Assembly (NCBI GenBank): GCA_963585895.1
Contig: OY757921.1
Coordinates: forward strand, 84,680,939-84,744,938
DNA: 64,000 nt
Source of the DNA: Sepioteuthis lessoniana
Lineage: Eukaryota; Mollusca; Cephalopoda; Myopsida; Loliginidae
Direction of reading: 5' to 3'
Below, piece by piece: positions 44,171 through 53,432 of the stretch. Numbering within the stretch: position 1 is the first letter of the stretch; the number at the start of each line of letters is the position of its first letter. The position numbers and the translations under genes were made by a program. The notes under the pieces are model-generated. The model worked only from the letters and a program-made list of their open reading frames with translations, was not told the DNA's origin and did no database searches.

Positions 44171-44413
44171 GTATATAAAAATTAAAAAAAAAATACTTAG
44201 AGAAATATGCGAAAATAAAATAGATTTAAAATATGTAGACATTTTATTCAAATTGAAAAGGCCTATTATTTGTCAAGTCACAGCCTTTTGAAGTCGGTTA
44301 AAAAAACAACAACGTAAATAGGATGAATTAAAAGCGGGGCAAAAATGAAAATTATAGCGAGACATTTTTTTCTCTCCCCCGCCTTTGTCTTCCTATCATT
44401 TTCATTTTCACAG
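43848..44413. other. No gene; TA tracts
   Basis: TA runs at 43848-43862 and 44136-44164. The frame at 44007-44291 spans the second run; nothing recognised. Confidence 0.55.
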
Positions 44414-44675
44414 CGGGACATTGGCCCAGCGGTTAGAGTGTTCGCCAATGGCCCGGGAGACATGGGTTCAATCCCAGGTCGAGTCATACCAAAGACTTTA
44501 AAAATGGTACTTGATACCACCTTGCTTAACACTCAGCATTATAAGGTACGGTTCAAGGGTAAAGTGGAGCAATCCTGGGAATGGAGTAGCGCCCTCCCCT
44601 ACACCTTGGTGTAGTAGCTATCGAAAAGGGAGCCTTCGGGTCACCCTCGACTATGGTCGCTAACTTTACTTTTAC
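44414..44675 (+). mobile_element. SINE-A copy, young subtype
   Basis: A box TTGGCCCAGCGGTTAGAGTG, B box TGGGTTCAATCCC. The body is almost identical to the copy at 47510-47752, with subtype bases 'ggtacggttcaagggtaaag' and 'actatggtcgctaacttta'. Confidence 0.93.
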
Positions 44676-44793
44676 ATCGTTTTTAAACAACTCCTGACAG
44701 TTGTCGCCCGAAAAATCACAGATGAAAGGGTCTTTGCGATTTCAATAAAATTTCTTCATATTGCAAATCTACTATTTTTGCATATGTCTCTAA

Positions 44794-44794
<1 letters not shown>

Positions 44795-44856
<62 letters not shown>
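44795..44856. repeat. (TA)n tract
   Basis: About 60 bases of TA directly abutting an RTE-like fragment. Confidence 0.97.
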
Positions 44857-44859
<3 letters not shown>

Positions 44860-44971
44860 CAGTCACGGGATGTAGTCTGAAAGACCTGCCAGAAACGATG
44901 GATGTTAGGGATGAAAGGCATGAGACAGGCAGGGAAATGTATGCTAGCAGCCCAATTTAATGATGATGCTG

Positions 44972-44972
<1 letters not shown>
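44857..44972 (+). pseudogene. RTE-like LINE, extreme 3' end
   Basis: About 30 codons resembling the RTE-like C-terminus, TGCSLKDLPETMDVRDE, followed by 'gctagcagcccaatttaatg' and GATGATGCTGAT. Compare TGCSPEDLP at 18916-19463. It is bounded on both sides by TA tracts. Confidence 0.75.

Positions 44973-45031
<59 letters not shown>
44973..45031. repeat. (TA)n tract
   Basis: About 58 bases of TA between the RTE-like tail and a SINE-A copy. Confidence 0.97.
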
Positions 45032-45035
<4 letters not shown>

Positions 45036-45037
45036 AC

Positions 45038-45263
45038 GTTGGCTGACCGTAGCTGAGGGCGGCCAGAAGGCTCCATTTTCAATACCTACTACAACGAGGT
45101 GTTGGAAATGGCGCCACACCTTTCCCTGGATTGCTCTACTTACCCTTAATTCACGTCTTATAATGCTGAGAGTTGAGCAAGGAGACATCGTGTACCATTT
45201 TTTGGGTATTTGTTATGAGTTGCCCTGGGATTGAACCCTGATTTCCAGGATCATTGGCGAATT
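45038..45263 (-). mobile_element. SINE-A copy
   Basis: Reverse complement, diverged: 'cgtagctgagggcggccaga', 'actacaacgaggtgttggaa', 'cctttccctggattgctcta', B-box complement GGGATTGAACCCT, ending at 'ggatcattggcgaat'. The head A box is lost. Confidence 0.82.
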
Positions 45264-45962
45264 TCAAATTTAGAGATAAAATCGTTTTAAATCAGTAAAA
45301 TACATAACATTATGCTCGAAAAGTTTGGGCACAATGAGGATATTTCAAATATAGAATAAAATAAAACAGGTCAGACGGACTTTTGATGTGTCGATATACG
45401 TTTACCTGAAGATCGAGCGCGTGAAACTCAGAGTCGTGAGATCATATGCCCTTTTATTTTATCTTATATTTGAAATATGTTTAAAGCTACCAGATAAAAG
45501 TTATAAAACGAAAAGGAATATTTATTTTTAATTACTTGCTTTTGACATTTTAGATATTACTATACACCATTATGGATTAATATTTGACTGTTTATATGTC
45601 TACTCAACATTTTCCATACGCTCATATCTAAAAATCTTTCTTTCTATTTATATATCTGAAAAAAAGAAATCAATAAATTTCGCAATAATCATGTAAAAGT
45701 AATTCTATGTAGATGCTTGTAAACGTCATGCCTTACAGACTTTTTCTTTTATTAAAAATCTTTTAGGAAAAGGTCAGTATTCATAGCGGACTACATTTTC
45801 ATAAAGAGATACAGGATTTTATTAAATCATGTCGGATTTATCTTTTTTTATCCACTTTTCCATAATATCATGTGAAATGACTTGATATTGTTGTTATATT
45901 AACAGAGATGACAACAACAACAATAATTATTATTACAATTATTATTTTCATTATTATTCCCA
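45264..45962. other. No gene; contains a hairpin
   Basis: AT-rich sequence. 45343-45367 and 45453-45478 are inverted copies ('atttcaaatatagaataaa' types) around an 85-base loop. (AAC)n/(ATT)n-like bases follow near 45914-45955. No gene. Confidence 0.6.
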
Positions 45963-46309
45963 AAGGAATGTCCAGTCGGCTGGAGCAGTAGAGTGCACTA
46001 ACTGCATCTCTACAGAGAGGTAAAGCCCCTCCACCCCCTTGCTGCAAGATATGACATAAAAAATCTGACGGTTAGGCACCAGGAATGCAAGAAATTTAGA
46101 GAATGCAGAGTACCCCTTTAATGCTATTGCTCACAGGTCTACTCTGACTCGGAGTGGTAGCACGTGATAGGGCCCTATATGTGGGTCAAAAAGAACAAAA
46201 ACTGATATTAGATTCTGACTGTTATATAGCAATACCTGAAACCTTTTAAAAGAGTGCCAAAAAGAGCTCAGGTTCTTTTAAGAATTTTACCCACAAAATT
46301 TATTTACAA

Positions 46310-46382
<73 letters not shown>

Positions 46383-46442
46383 GATTTGACATTAAATATC
46401 CTAAATTTGTTGATATGCTATAAAACCACACTGAACCAAACC
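45963..46442 (+). repeat. Repeat R copy with internal (TA)n
   Basis: GTCCAGTCGGCTGGAGCAGT, 'aaaatctgacggttaggcac', 'agagtacccctttaatgcta', ACTCGGAGTGGTAGCACGTG, then diverged middle sequence, a TA tract at 46313-46377 and the hairpin tail (TTGACATTAAATATCC, GTTGATATGCTATAAAACC). Confidence 0.8.
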
Positions 46443-46469
46443 CCGAAAGATTGATAATGGGAATTTAAT

Positions 46470-47240
46470 AATTGGCCATAAGAGGAAAAGTGAAAACAAT
46501 TCAAACTATAGCATTATCACGATCGACCAGAATATTGAGAAGAGTCCTGGAGACTTGAGGGACTTACTGTCACTCAAACTCCAGTGAGAAACCATCAGCG
46601 AACACCGGTGTGAAAAACTCTCAAGAGTAAAATAATAGTACGCAGCAGAAGAGTAAGTGGTGGTTATATGGAGTCAGAGCAGAACAAAATAAACATATAA
46701 AAAAACTACTGGAGCTAACTTGCACAAAAGAAATATAATAGTAAGCACGACTTTGGGGGAAAAGGATTCACTTGAAATTGTGCAAGAGATTCAAATTTAA
46801 TATACAAACAAATGAGATATACACAAACGAAAAGGAGATCTATAAAATTCTCTAGGATGCTGAGATATAAATAGATCACCGAATTCTGAGTAGTGTTAAT
46901 TAAAAAGAAAAACAAACAAACTAATCATCTCGTAGATTTTAAAGTGAATTTGAAAGAAATTAAAAAGATGGACAAATTCATGAATATTGAGAAGGAAATT
47001 AACTATTGAACCATTTGTAGTTGGTAGGCTTGAAATCGTGCCCAGAAGATCAAAAAAGGGGGATCGGAACCGTTGAAAACCGGAGGAGGAATCCAGACCA
47101 TTTAAACTGCAGAATTTTTTAGATCGGCCAGAATACTCAAAAGAGTCTTGTAAATTTGTGGAGATTTGCTATCACTTAAATTCTTGTGAATGGCCACCAG
47201 CTAACAGTGGTGTGAAGAACTGGTAAGGTGTAAAATGATA
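46470..47240 (+). pseudogene. LINE-A copies, two fragments
   Basis: 46470-46645 is a 3' end ('cgaccagaatattgagaaga', AAACTCTCAAGAGTAAAATA). 46745-47235 repeats C-terminal coding ('gattcacttgaaattgtgca', 'aattctctaggatgctgaga') and ends again at 'gtggtgtgaagaactggtaa'. All frames are broken. Confidence 0.65.
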
Positions 47241-47324
47241 GATGATAAAATATGAAGCGAAGACATCAAAAATAATTAATCCACAGCAATTTTAAAAATA
47301 AATAAACACTAAGAGATTATTGGA

Positions 47325-48115
47325 CTGGTTTCATTTGTTTCGTTTTATGATATATCAATCACTGTTGCTTATTTAATGTCAAATCATGTTTTTACATGTA
47401 CATTAAATATATGATTTGTTAACTCATTTTGAAGATACACGCAGTAAAATGATCAAACACTTCTATTTCTAACAATTCAATTTAGCATAATCAAAGTTAA
47501 ATTGTTCCAATAGAGTGTTCGCCAATGGCCCGGGAGACCTGGGTTCAATCCCAGGTCGAGTCATTCCAAAGACTTTAAAAATGGTACTTGATACCACCTT
47601 GCTTAACACTCAGCATTATAAGGTACGGTTCAAGGGTAAAGTGGAGCAATCCTGGGAATGGAGTAGCGCCCTCCCCTACACCTTGGTGTAGTAGCTATCG
47701 AAAAGGGAGCCTTCGGGTCACCCTCGACTATGGTCGCTAACTTTACTTACTATTGCTATATATAACTAAGGATTCAATTAAGCATCAGTCATTTGTTTAC
47801 ACACACTTAAATGATGAAAAAGTTATATTTCTAACAATTCAATTTAGCATAAGTTATGTGTTTCCGTACAGTTTAAATATCAAACCGTTGGATTTGACCA
47901 AAAGACATGACCCTATCAGGTGCTAACACTCCAGATCAGAACGGACCTGGGAGTAATGGCAATGAAAGGGTATTCCGTATTTCCCAAATCTCATGCATTA
48001 TTAGAGCCTCACAATCAGATTGTTTAGTGTCATATCCAGAACACTCTAGATAGGGGGGGTCATATTCCTCTGCAGTCATGTAGTTGATGTATTTTACAGC
48101 CCCAGCCAACTGAGA
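47325..48115 (-). repeat. Repeat R copy split by SINE-A
   Basis: Tail GTTTTATGATATATCAATC, subrepeats, the SINE-A insertion (47510-47752), further subrepeats, 'acggacctgggagtaatggc', 'agcctcacaatcagattgtt', and the 5' block CAGCCCCAGCCAACTGAGAT. Confidence 0.85.
47510..47752 (+). mobile_element. SINE-A copy, young subtype, nested in R
   Basis: Begins at TAGAGTGTTCGCC (first ~15 bases of the head missing), with B box TGGGTTCAATCCC. Over about 235 aligned bases I count two differences from 44414-44675. It interrupts the R subrepeat 'gttaaattgttccaa'/'actattgctat'. Confidence 0.93.
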
Positions 48116-48602
48116 TCGAGGTTATGTGAAAAGGAATATAGAAATTTGAGTAGAATCTACTAATTTTAACTCTTCTATCCAAAGACTTTCTAAGAAAGGA
48201 TGAGTTTAAAGAAAGGTGAAGATATATGGACTGGTAAGTTTCGTAATGTACGACCAACAAGAGCCTCACAAATAAAGGAAAACAGAAAATATGGAAAACC
48301 AAATCTTAACGAAGTCAACACCACAGCACAAATGTTACAAACAAATCGAAAAAAAAAAAAAAATACAAATTCTCGATGGGAAATGAAGCCAGATAGATAA
48401 ATAAATAAACAGCGAAACCAAGGAAAAGCGCTAACGAAGGAAAAATACACAAATATTCAAATTTGAAGCTGGCATATATAAAAACACGTGGGTGAGGATT
48501 GATAAAAATTCTATCGGTGAGACATCAAGATCAATCCAAAACGTATTTATGAACACATCGGACCGAAGATGGTTTAAAAAAAAAAACGAATGCTGAACGT
48601 TG

Positions 48603-48644
<42 letters not shown>

Positions 48645-48727
48645 GTGTGTGTGTGCGTGTGTGTCTGTGTGCGTGTGTGTAAATATAATAAATAATCAAA
48701 AAATCACATATCCGAAGAAAAATTTTT
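48116..48727. other. No gene; CA/TA/TG microsatellite
   Basis: Compound microsatellite (CA)n(TA)n(TG)n at 48605-48660. Poly-A at 48350-48361. No recognised coding region. Confidence 0.6.
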
Positions 48728-48785
48728 TTAAAATAACTAAACTGATTCAAAATATAATCCGCATAGAATGTATTCACATATATTA
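48728..48785 (+). repeat. 57-base direct repeat, left copy
   Basis: 'aataactaaactgattcaaa', 'taatccgcatagaatgtatt', 'cacatatatta'. Its partner lies at 49088-49145, the SINE-C copy between them. Confidence 0.85.
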
Positions 48786-48790
48786 CATGG

Positions 48791-49081
48791 AAGTGCCCGT
48801 GGTGTAATAGTTGTCGTCGTAGGAAATGGACATAGCGACACGAGTTCAAATCCTGGACGAGACTGATTGCATTTCACATAGCACTAATACCCTTGGGAAA
48901 AGCATGAATCCAATTATTCTCCCTCCAGCTATGGGTAAATAGTAGAACAGACTAGGTTCTTCAGCCTTGGTGAGGCAACTAGTCTAGGAGAAGGAAAACT
49001 CCGAATTCAAACCTGTTAAACTCCGCTTAAAAATTGACCTTGTGTCATATCCTGCCTGAGCGGAGGGGTTGGTAAATATAT
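48791..49081 (+). mobile_element. SINE-C copy, full length
   Basis: The best SINE-C reference: head with A box CCGTGGTGTAATAG and B box GAGTTCAAATCCTGG; body 'gattgcatttcacatagcac'; core 'cccttgggaaaagcatgaat' and 'ccagctatgggtaaatagta'; 'gactaggttcttcagccttg'; 'agtctaggagaaggaaaact'; tail 'gaccttgtgtcatatcctgc' and GGAGGGGTTGGTAAATATA. Confidence 0.95.
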
Positions 49082-49087
49082 ATATTA

Positions 49088-49145
49088 CAATTAAATAACT
49101 AAATCGATTCAATATATAATCCGCACAGAATGTATTCGCATATAT
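49088..49145 (+). repeat. 57-base direct repeat, right copy
   Basis: 'aataactaaatcgattcaat', 'taatccgcacagaatgtatt', 'cgcatatatta'. Several mismatches to 48728-48785. Confidence 0.85.
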
Positions 49146-49768
49146 TAGAATAAAAGAACACACTCGCGTAAGATACATAAAACTTTAGCGATAAATCTAA
49201 AACATAACAGATTAAAAAAAACAAAATTTCTTTTATCCCTCTTTTTACATAAACAACTTTGACCTCAATGTTTAAGTCCCTGAAGAAAATATTCAAAGAT
49301 GCCGAGATTCGACGGATAAATTTTGTTTTGCTCAAGGTGAAGGCGTTGGCACGGAAATCAGACACGTCTATTCGTCAGACGCTAAAGATAATGTCAGTGT
49401 GATGAGGGCGGCCTAGCAATCGAAAGTAGGTAGCTATGGAGAGAGAAAACTTTGTATTTTTAAAAATAAAAGGAATAAAACAACAGTCTTTAAAAAATGC
49501 CTTCCCGGCGCCCAATGCTATATTTATTGATTAGAAGCGTAGAACATTCTAACATTCAATAATCAAATTGAGATTCTTTTCGGTAGCGGAAGTTGGTAGC
49601 AGACAACCTGTTACTAGCAGGGCGAATGCTGATGAACGAAAATCTTTCATAATCCAATTATGCTAATTCCCGCCACTGGAGCCGCCATTTTTTTTTTTTT
49701 TTTGTACAGGGGCATTAATTTGCAGTTTTAAAGTTTAAAGAAATAACAGGATTCGACAAGAGAGTTAG
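49146..49768. other. No gene recognised
   Basis: Unique AT-rich sequence with a T-run at 49689-49703. The 88-codon minus frame at 49099-49365 runs into the direct repeat and has no domain. Confidence 0.5.
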
Positions 49769-49769
49769 T

Positions 49770-49809
<40 letters not shown>

Positions 49810-49981
49810 GTGCAAAGTAAGAAAGAAAGAAAGAGTGCTAAGAAAGGAAGAAAGAAAGAAAGAGTGCTAAGAAAGAAAGAAAGAGTGCTAAGAAAGAAAG
49901 AAAGAAGGAAGAAAGAGTGTTAAGAAAGAAAGAAAAAAAGAGTGCTAAGAAAGGAAGAAAGAGTGCTAAGAAAGAAAGAAA

Positions 49982-50015
<34 letters not shown>

Positions 50016-50041
50016 GTGCTAAGAAAGGAAGAAAGAGTGCT

Positions 50042-50081
<40 letters not shown>

Positions 50082-50278
50082 GTGCTAAGAAAGAAAGAAA
50101 GAAGGAAGAAAGAGTGTTAAGAAAGAAGGAAAAAAAGAGTGCTAAGAAAGGAAAGAAAGAGTGCTAAGAAAGAAAGAAAGAAAGAAAAAAAGAAAGAAAG
50201 AGTGCTAAGAAAGAAAGAAATAAAGAGTGCTAAGAAAGAAAGAAAGATAGAAATAAAGAAAGAAAGAAAAAAAGAAAA
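49769..50278 (+). repeat. GAAA array with higher-order unit
   Basis: About 510 bases of (GAAA)n punctuated at irregular spacing by a GAGTGCTAA (or GAGTGTTAA) word, more than ten times. Variants GGAAGAAA and AAAAAA occur in some units. The strand is nearly all purine apart from the GTGCT words. Confidence 0.97.
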
Positions 50279-50342
50279 CAACTGTATCGAAAGAAGACGA
50301 TAGATACATCAAATAGGTTTGAGAGAAAAGGTGTACGATATG

Positions 50343-50588
50343 TGATTATTATCGTCGTAGGAAATATACAAGACGCTCCGGGTTCCAATTCTGGACTCGG
50401 CTCTTTGCATTTTACATGACTCCAATATCCAATTGACATTCTCCCTCTAACTGTGGGTAAACAATAAGGTAGATTGAACTTAGCCTTTTATGGCAACGGG
50501 TCTGGAAAACTGAATTTAAACCTGTTAAGACTCGCCTATAATTTGACCTAGTGACACACACAGTTCATGCGATGGGGTAACATATCCA
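50343..50588 (+). mobile_element. SINE-C copy, diverged
   Basis: 'attatcgtcgtaggaaatat', B box GGGTTCCAATTCTGG, core remnant 'cattctccctctaactgtgg', 'aacctgttaagactcgccta' and 'tgacctagtgacacac'. Starts about 65 bases after the GAAA array. Confidence 0.75.
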
Positions 50589-50823
50589 GAAGTTAAAAAA
50601 ACCCAAAAAAACAAAAAACAAAAAAAAAAAAACATATTTGACACTGGATAGTTTAAAAAGGATGGAGTGAAAATGAACTAAGACTGGAAACAAGAAGCAA
50701 AGAAGATATATTGTTGGATTCGGGTTCTGTCATCTATCATAGATATTTTTTCCAGGAACGAGGTGTTTTTGCACGGGATTTCTGCAGAGGGGTAAGTTCC
50801 ACCCCAAACGAGTATCCTGGATA

Positions 50824-51149
50824 ATATTTATCCTCCGTCCTACCTACCGGACGAGTATGACACAAGGCCTTTTTTAGGTGGGTCCGGACGCAGGGCCGAA
50901 GCCCATACGCGCCCGACATTTCCAAAAATGCCTCGGACCCTGTCGGCTTTCCCTTAAAAGGGGCACCTCATGCGCCGGGCGAAAAACCAAACCTATTCGA
51001 AGAGGTTTAAAGCCTGGGGGGACGGCCCCCTGAGGCCAGAGGTATATCCAGTGACAAGACACACCCAACCTGAACCGCCCATCGCATCACGTCCGGCCGA
51101 AATGTGTCCCATGAACTGGATATGTCGCTTCTCGAAAGGCCGACTATCT
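50824..51149. mobile_element. GC-rich insertion with 6-base duplication
   Basis: A 326-base block inserted in R, flanked by TGGATA on both sides (50818-50823 and 51150-51155). It is much richer in G+C than its neighbours. The first ~65 bases resemble a reversed SINE-C tail ('gagtatgacacaaggcc'); the rest (GGACGCAGGGCCGAAGCCCA, GGGGGGACGGCCCCCTGAGG) matches nothing I know. Open frames on both strands probably reflect GC content. Confidence 0.65.
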
Positions 51150-51673
51150 TGGATAGAACACTAAATGGCATCAGATATTCAGGCTCAAGTTCTGGAACTT
51201 TGGAGAATGTGGAGTATCGCTTCATTAATATTACTCCCTAGTCCACTCTGACCCGGAACGGTAGTGTCTGATAGGATCCCATCAATGGGTCAGATGGAAC
51301 TGTTCAATCATATAACTTTGTGCAAACAAATGACTTTCGAATTGTAAGAAACAGAACTGTTAGACCATTTAACTGTGTGCTAACAAATGACTGATATTAT
51401 ATTGAATTGTGTGTTACACAGAAATACATGCAACCATTTGTCTGTGTGCAAAGGAATTAATAGTGTTGAATAGAATTATTCGTGTTAATAACATTATTTT
51501 TAACCACTTCACTGCGGAAAAACAAACCCTTAATTTTAAATAGAATAATTAGTGTTAGATAGCAATACTTGAAACCATTTGACTGTGAGCAAAGAATTAC
51601 ACCAACTTTTAAAAAAATGTAATTACCAACAAACTATTTACCTTTCTAAATTTCCGAGTCTTCATCTTTATTT

Positions 51674-52985
51674 ATGAATAAAAATGAAGATTATAGTCCG
51701 AAAACCCTTAATGATAAAAATCATCAAGCTCCATATCAGAAATTTAGACAACTAATATCCAGTCGGTACAGACCCGATACAATATATCAATGGAAACAAT
51801 TAGAAAAACTGAATCAAAAATTTGCACGAATGACGAACAATCTCACATTCCTATGCAGATGCCGAGACCTCATGCTAGTTCCACCAGGCTTAATAAAAAT
51901 CCCAGTTTATTCCGGGAGAGCGAGGAAAGTAACAAATAGATTAGAGCAGGAATTAATCCGAGATCGAATTCATAACAACCGTTCGAAGAAACATCAACTC
52001 CGGTTAGAAATCTCGAGCAAACACATCCCGTTCCTGGGAAGAATATCTATGATAGATGCCAGTGTTATATTTTGACCTTCGACCCGGCCCAAAATGCCAT
52101 TCAAGGTGATGCACCGGAAGGAAGTGACACATTCCAATGGCAGTTAGGAGAGGAAATCGTGTGGGCGGAAATTGGCTAACAAAATGGGACAAGCTAAAAA
52201 AATCCCATGATACTCTCATAGACTGAGGCACCGGAAGAGAGTGACCTCTGGACTGCATGACAGTTATTTCCGTTTGATGACGATTAAACATGCGATTTCA
52301 AAGATCGAGTGGGCGTTGAACTATTATATAACGCAGCTGAGTTCGAGTCCCAGTGCCAGTTCGAGTTCCAGTCGGAGGTAGACGAGATGTGGTAAGGAAA
52401 GCCACACCCGGCCGAGGGGGCCCTCGGGAACTCCGATGGACTTTGGGGACAAAAGAAGATGCTGATAAGATGCAGTAAAGGAAGTCATCACCCAGCAGAG
52501 TGGGCCTCTAGACCTCCGGTTGAGCATCAGGAGAACAAGAAAGACACAACGTGACGGCCATAAGAGTGAGGGGTCAAAATGTTATAGTCTATGTTCAGTT
52601 TCCAGATCCCTCTCACACGCAAACCTCGAGTAACCCTTTTCGAACCCATGCAATAAAGTGAGAGGTATATTTTATAAAAAAGTCTTCCTGCGTCTGTCGT
52701 TATTATTGTATCGTTATGATGCTGCATGAACATGTAGATGACAATATAACACCAGAACCCGAATCAAACAAGATCTAGATAAATCGTATGAGCAGGAATT
52801 CCATATGGTCAAGGCGCGTCAAATTACGAAGTTGGAGAAGATGAAAACCACCAAAATGAAAATCCAATCCCACTACTCACCAGTAGTCAACATCAGTAAG
52901 CGACAGTTAACAACTCCGGAAAAATCAGTGCTAAACAAAGATCTCAACTTCGCCACGACCATCAAGCGATTTTTTTACAAAAAAT
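51674..52985 (+). pseudogene. Penelope-like N-terminal ORF, split
   Basis: The first part (51674-52062) reads MNKNEDYSPKTLNDKN..., with NNLTFLCRCRDLMLVPPGLI and RKVTNRLEQELIRDRIH. The second (52756-52983) carries SPVVNISKRQLTTPEKSV then LNKDLNFATTIKR. The V-x-N-x-S-x-R-x-L-T-x-x-E-x-x-V-L-x-K-x-L-N-F signature is the conserved region just upstream of the reverse transcriptase in Penelope-like proteins. The parts are separated by a solo LTR, and removing it with one CCAG copy leaves the two in the same frame. The ORF stops at 52985, before the polymerase domain, where the second tandem unit begins. Confidence 0.78.
52063..52751 (+). mobile_element. Solo LTR with 4-base duplication
   Basis: A 689-base unit with short inverted ends TGTTATA...TATAACA, flanked by CCAG at 52059-52062 and 52752-52755. 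A TATA-like TTATATAACG lies at 52323-52332 and a poly-A signal AATAAA at about 52652, fitting promoter and terminator of a plus-oriented LTR. It resembles the LTR at 37126-37586 ('aataaagtgagaggtatatt', 'agaagatgctg'). No gag/pol interior remains, so it is probably the product of LTR-LTR recombination. A 4-base duplication fits a Gypsy-like parent. Confidence 0.85.
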
Positions 52986-53307
52986 AAAGATGAAGACAAT
53001 AGTCCGAAAACCCATAATGATAAAAAAAACCTATTTACTTTCTAATCATGCGTTTATATTCATTTTACTGTGTGCAGACAAATGAGTTTTGGCTCATTTA
53101 AAATTTCTACCTGAAAATAATCTGTTTAGAATTCTTACATTTGTATAACGGAAGTTGGCATTAAATAATCTACAATGGTGGATATGCCATAAAACCTACC
53201 CAACCAACTTCCAATTCCCTTTGTTAGGCTCTTCATAATATTATTTTCATTAGATTCTTAATTCTTGACAATTCTTTTATAAATGATACTTTTAGCCTTA
53301 TCTATAT

Positions 53308-53432
53308 TGTCAATCAAAGAGGCGACATCTCCACAATAAAGAGCGGGTCTTTGAAACTAGTGGACAAGTTTACCCACCTCGGAAGCAGGGTCTCATCAAC
53401 CGAGAATGACATCAACACGAAACTAGCAAAAG
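53308..53432 (+). pseudogene. RTE-like LINE, displaced piece
   Basis: Encodes RGDISTIKSGSLKLVDKFTH then LGSRVSSTENDINTKLAKA and a stop. In the family this follows the polymerase active-site block, but here it precedes it. It is a direct repeat of 53641-53735 (RGAISTLKGG..., LDKINYLGSSVSST). Confidence 0.75.

Larger units (their letters stand above)
51650..53030 (+). mobile_element. Penelope-like element, partial
   Basis: Flanked by CTATTTACCTTTCTAA (51634-51649) and CTATTTACTTTCTAA (53031-53045), a likely 15-16-base target duplication. The first ~40 bases contain an inverted copy (CTTCATCTTTATTT against AATAAAAATGAAG) of its own start. The start of the coding unit (51677-51719) is repeated directly at 52983-53025, so a second tandem copy begins and is cut off. 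Direct terminal copies plus a short 5' inversion are characteristic of Penelope-like retroelements. Reverse transcriptase and GIY-YIG parts are absent. Confidence 0.78.
50770..53215 (+). repeat. Repeat R copy with nested insertions
   Basis: Pieces of one R copy: 50770-50823 (TCTGCAGAGGGGTAAG, 'cgagtatcctggata'), 51150-51649 ('tggatagaacactaaatggc', TCAATGGGTCAGATGGAAC, subrepeats) and 53031-53215 (last subrepeat and hairpin tail 'gttggcattaaataatc', 'gtggatatgccataaaacc'). Two insertions separate them: GC-rich 50824-51149 and Penelope-like 51650-53030. Confidence 0.82.

Noticed and set aside
42669..45188. Long Ile/Tyr-rich open frames
   Set aside because: They are translations of (TA)n tracts, present on both strands; no selection or domain is indicated.
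49628..49641. CTGATGA followed at once by ACGAAA, hammerhead-like
   Set aside because: No stem II between the boxes and no pairing flanks, so it cannot form a hammerhead.
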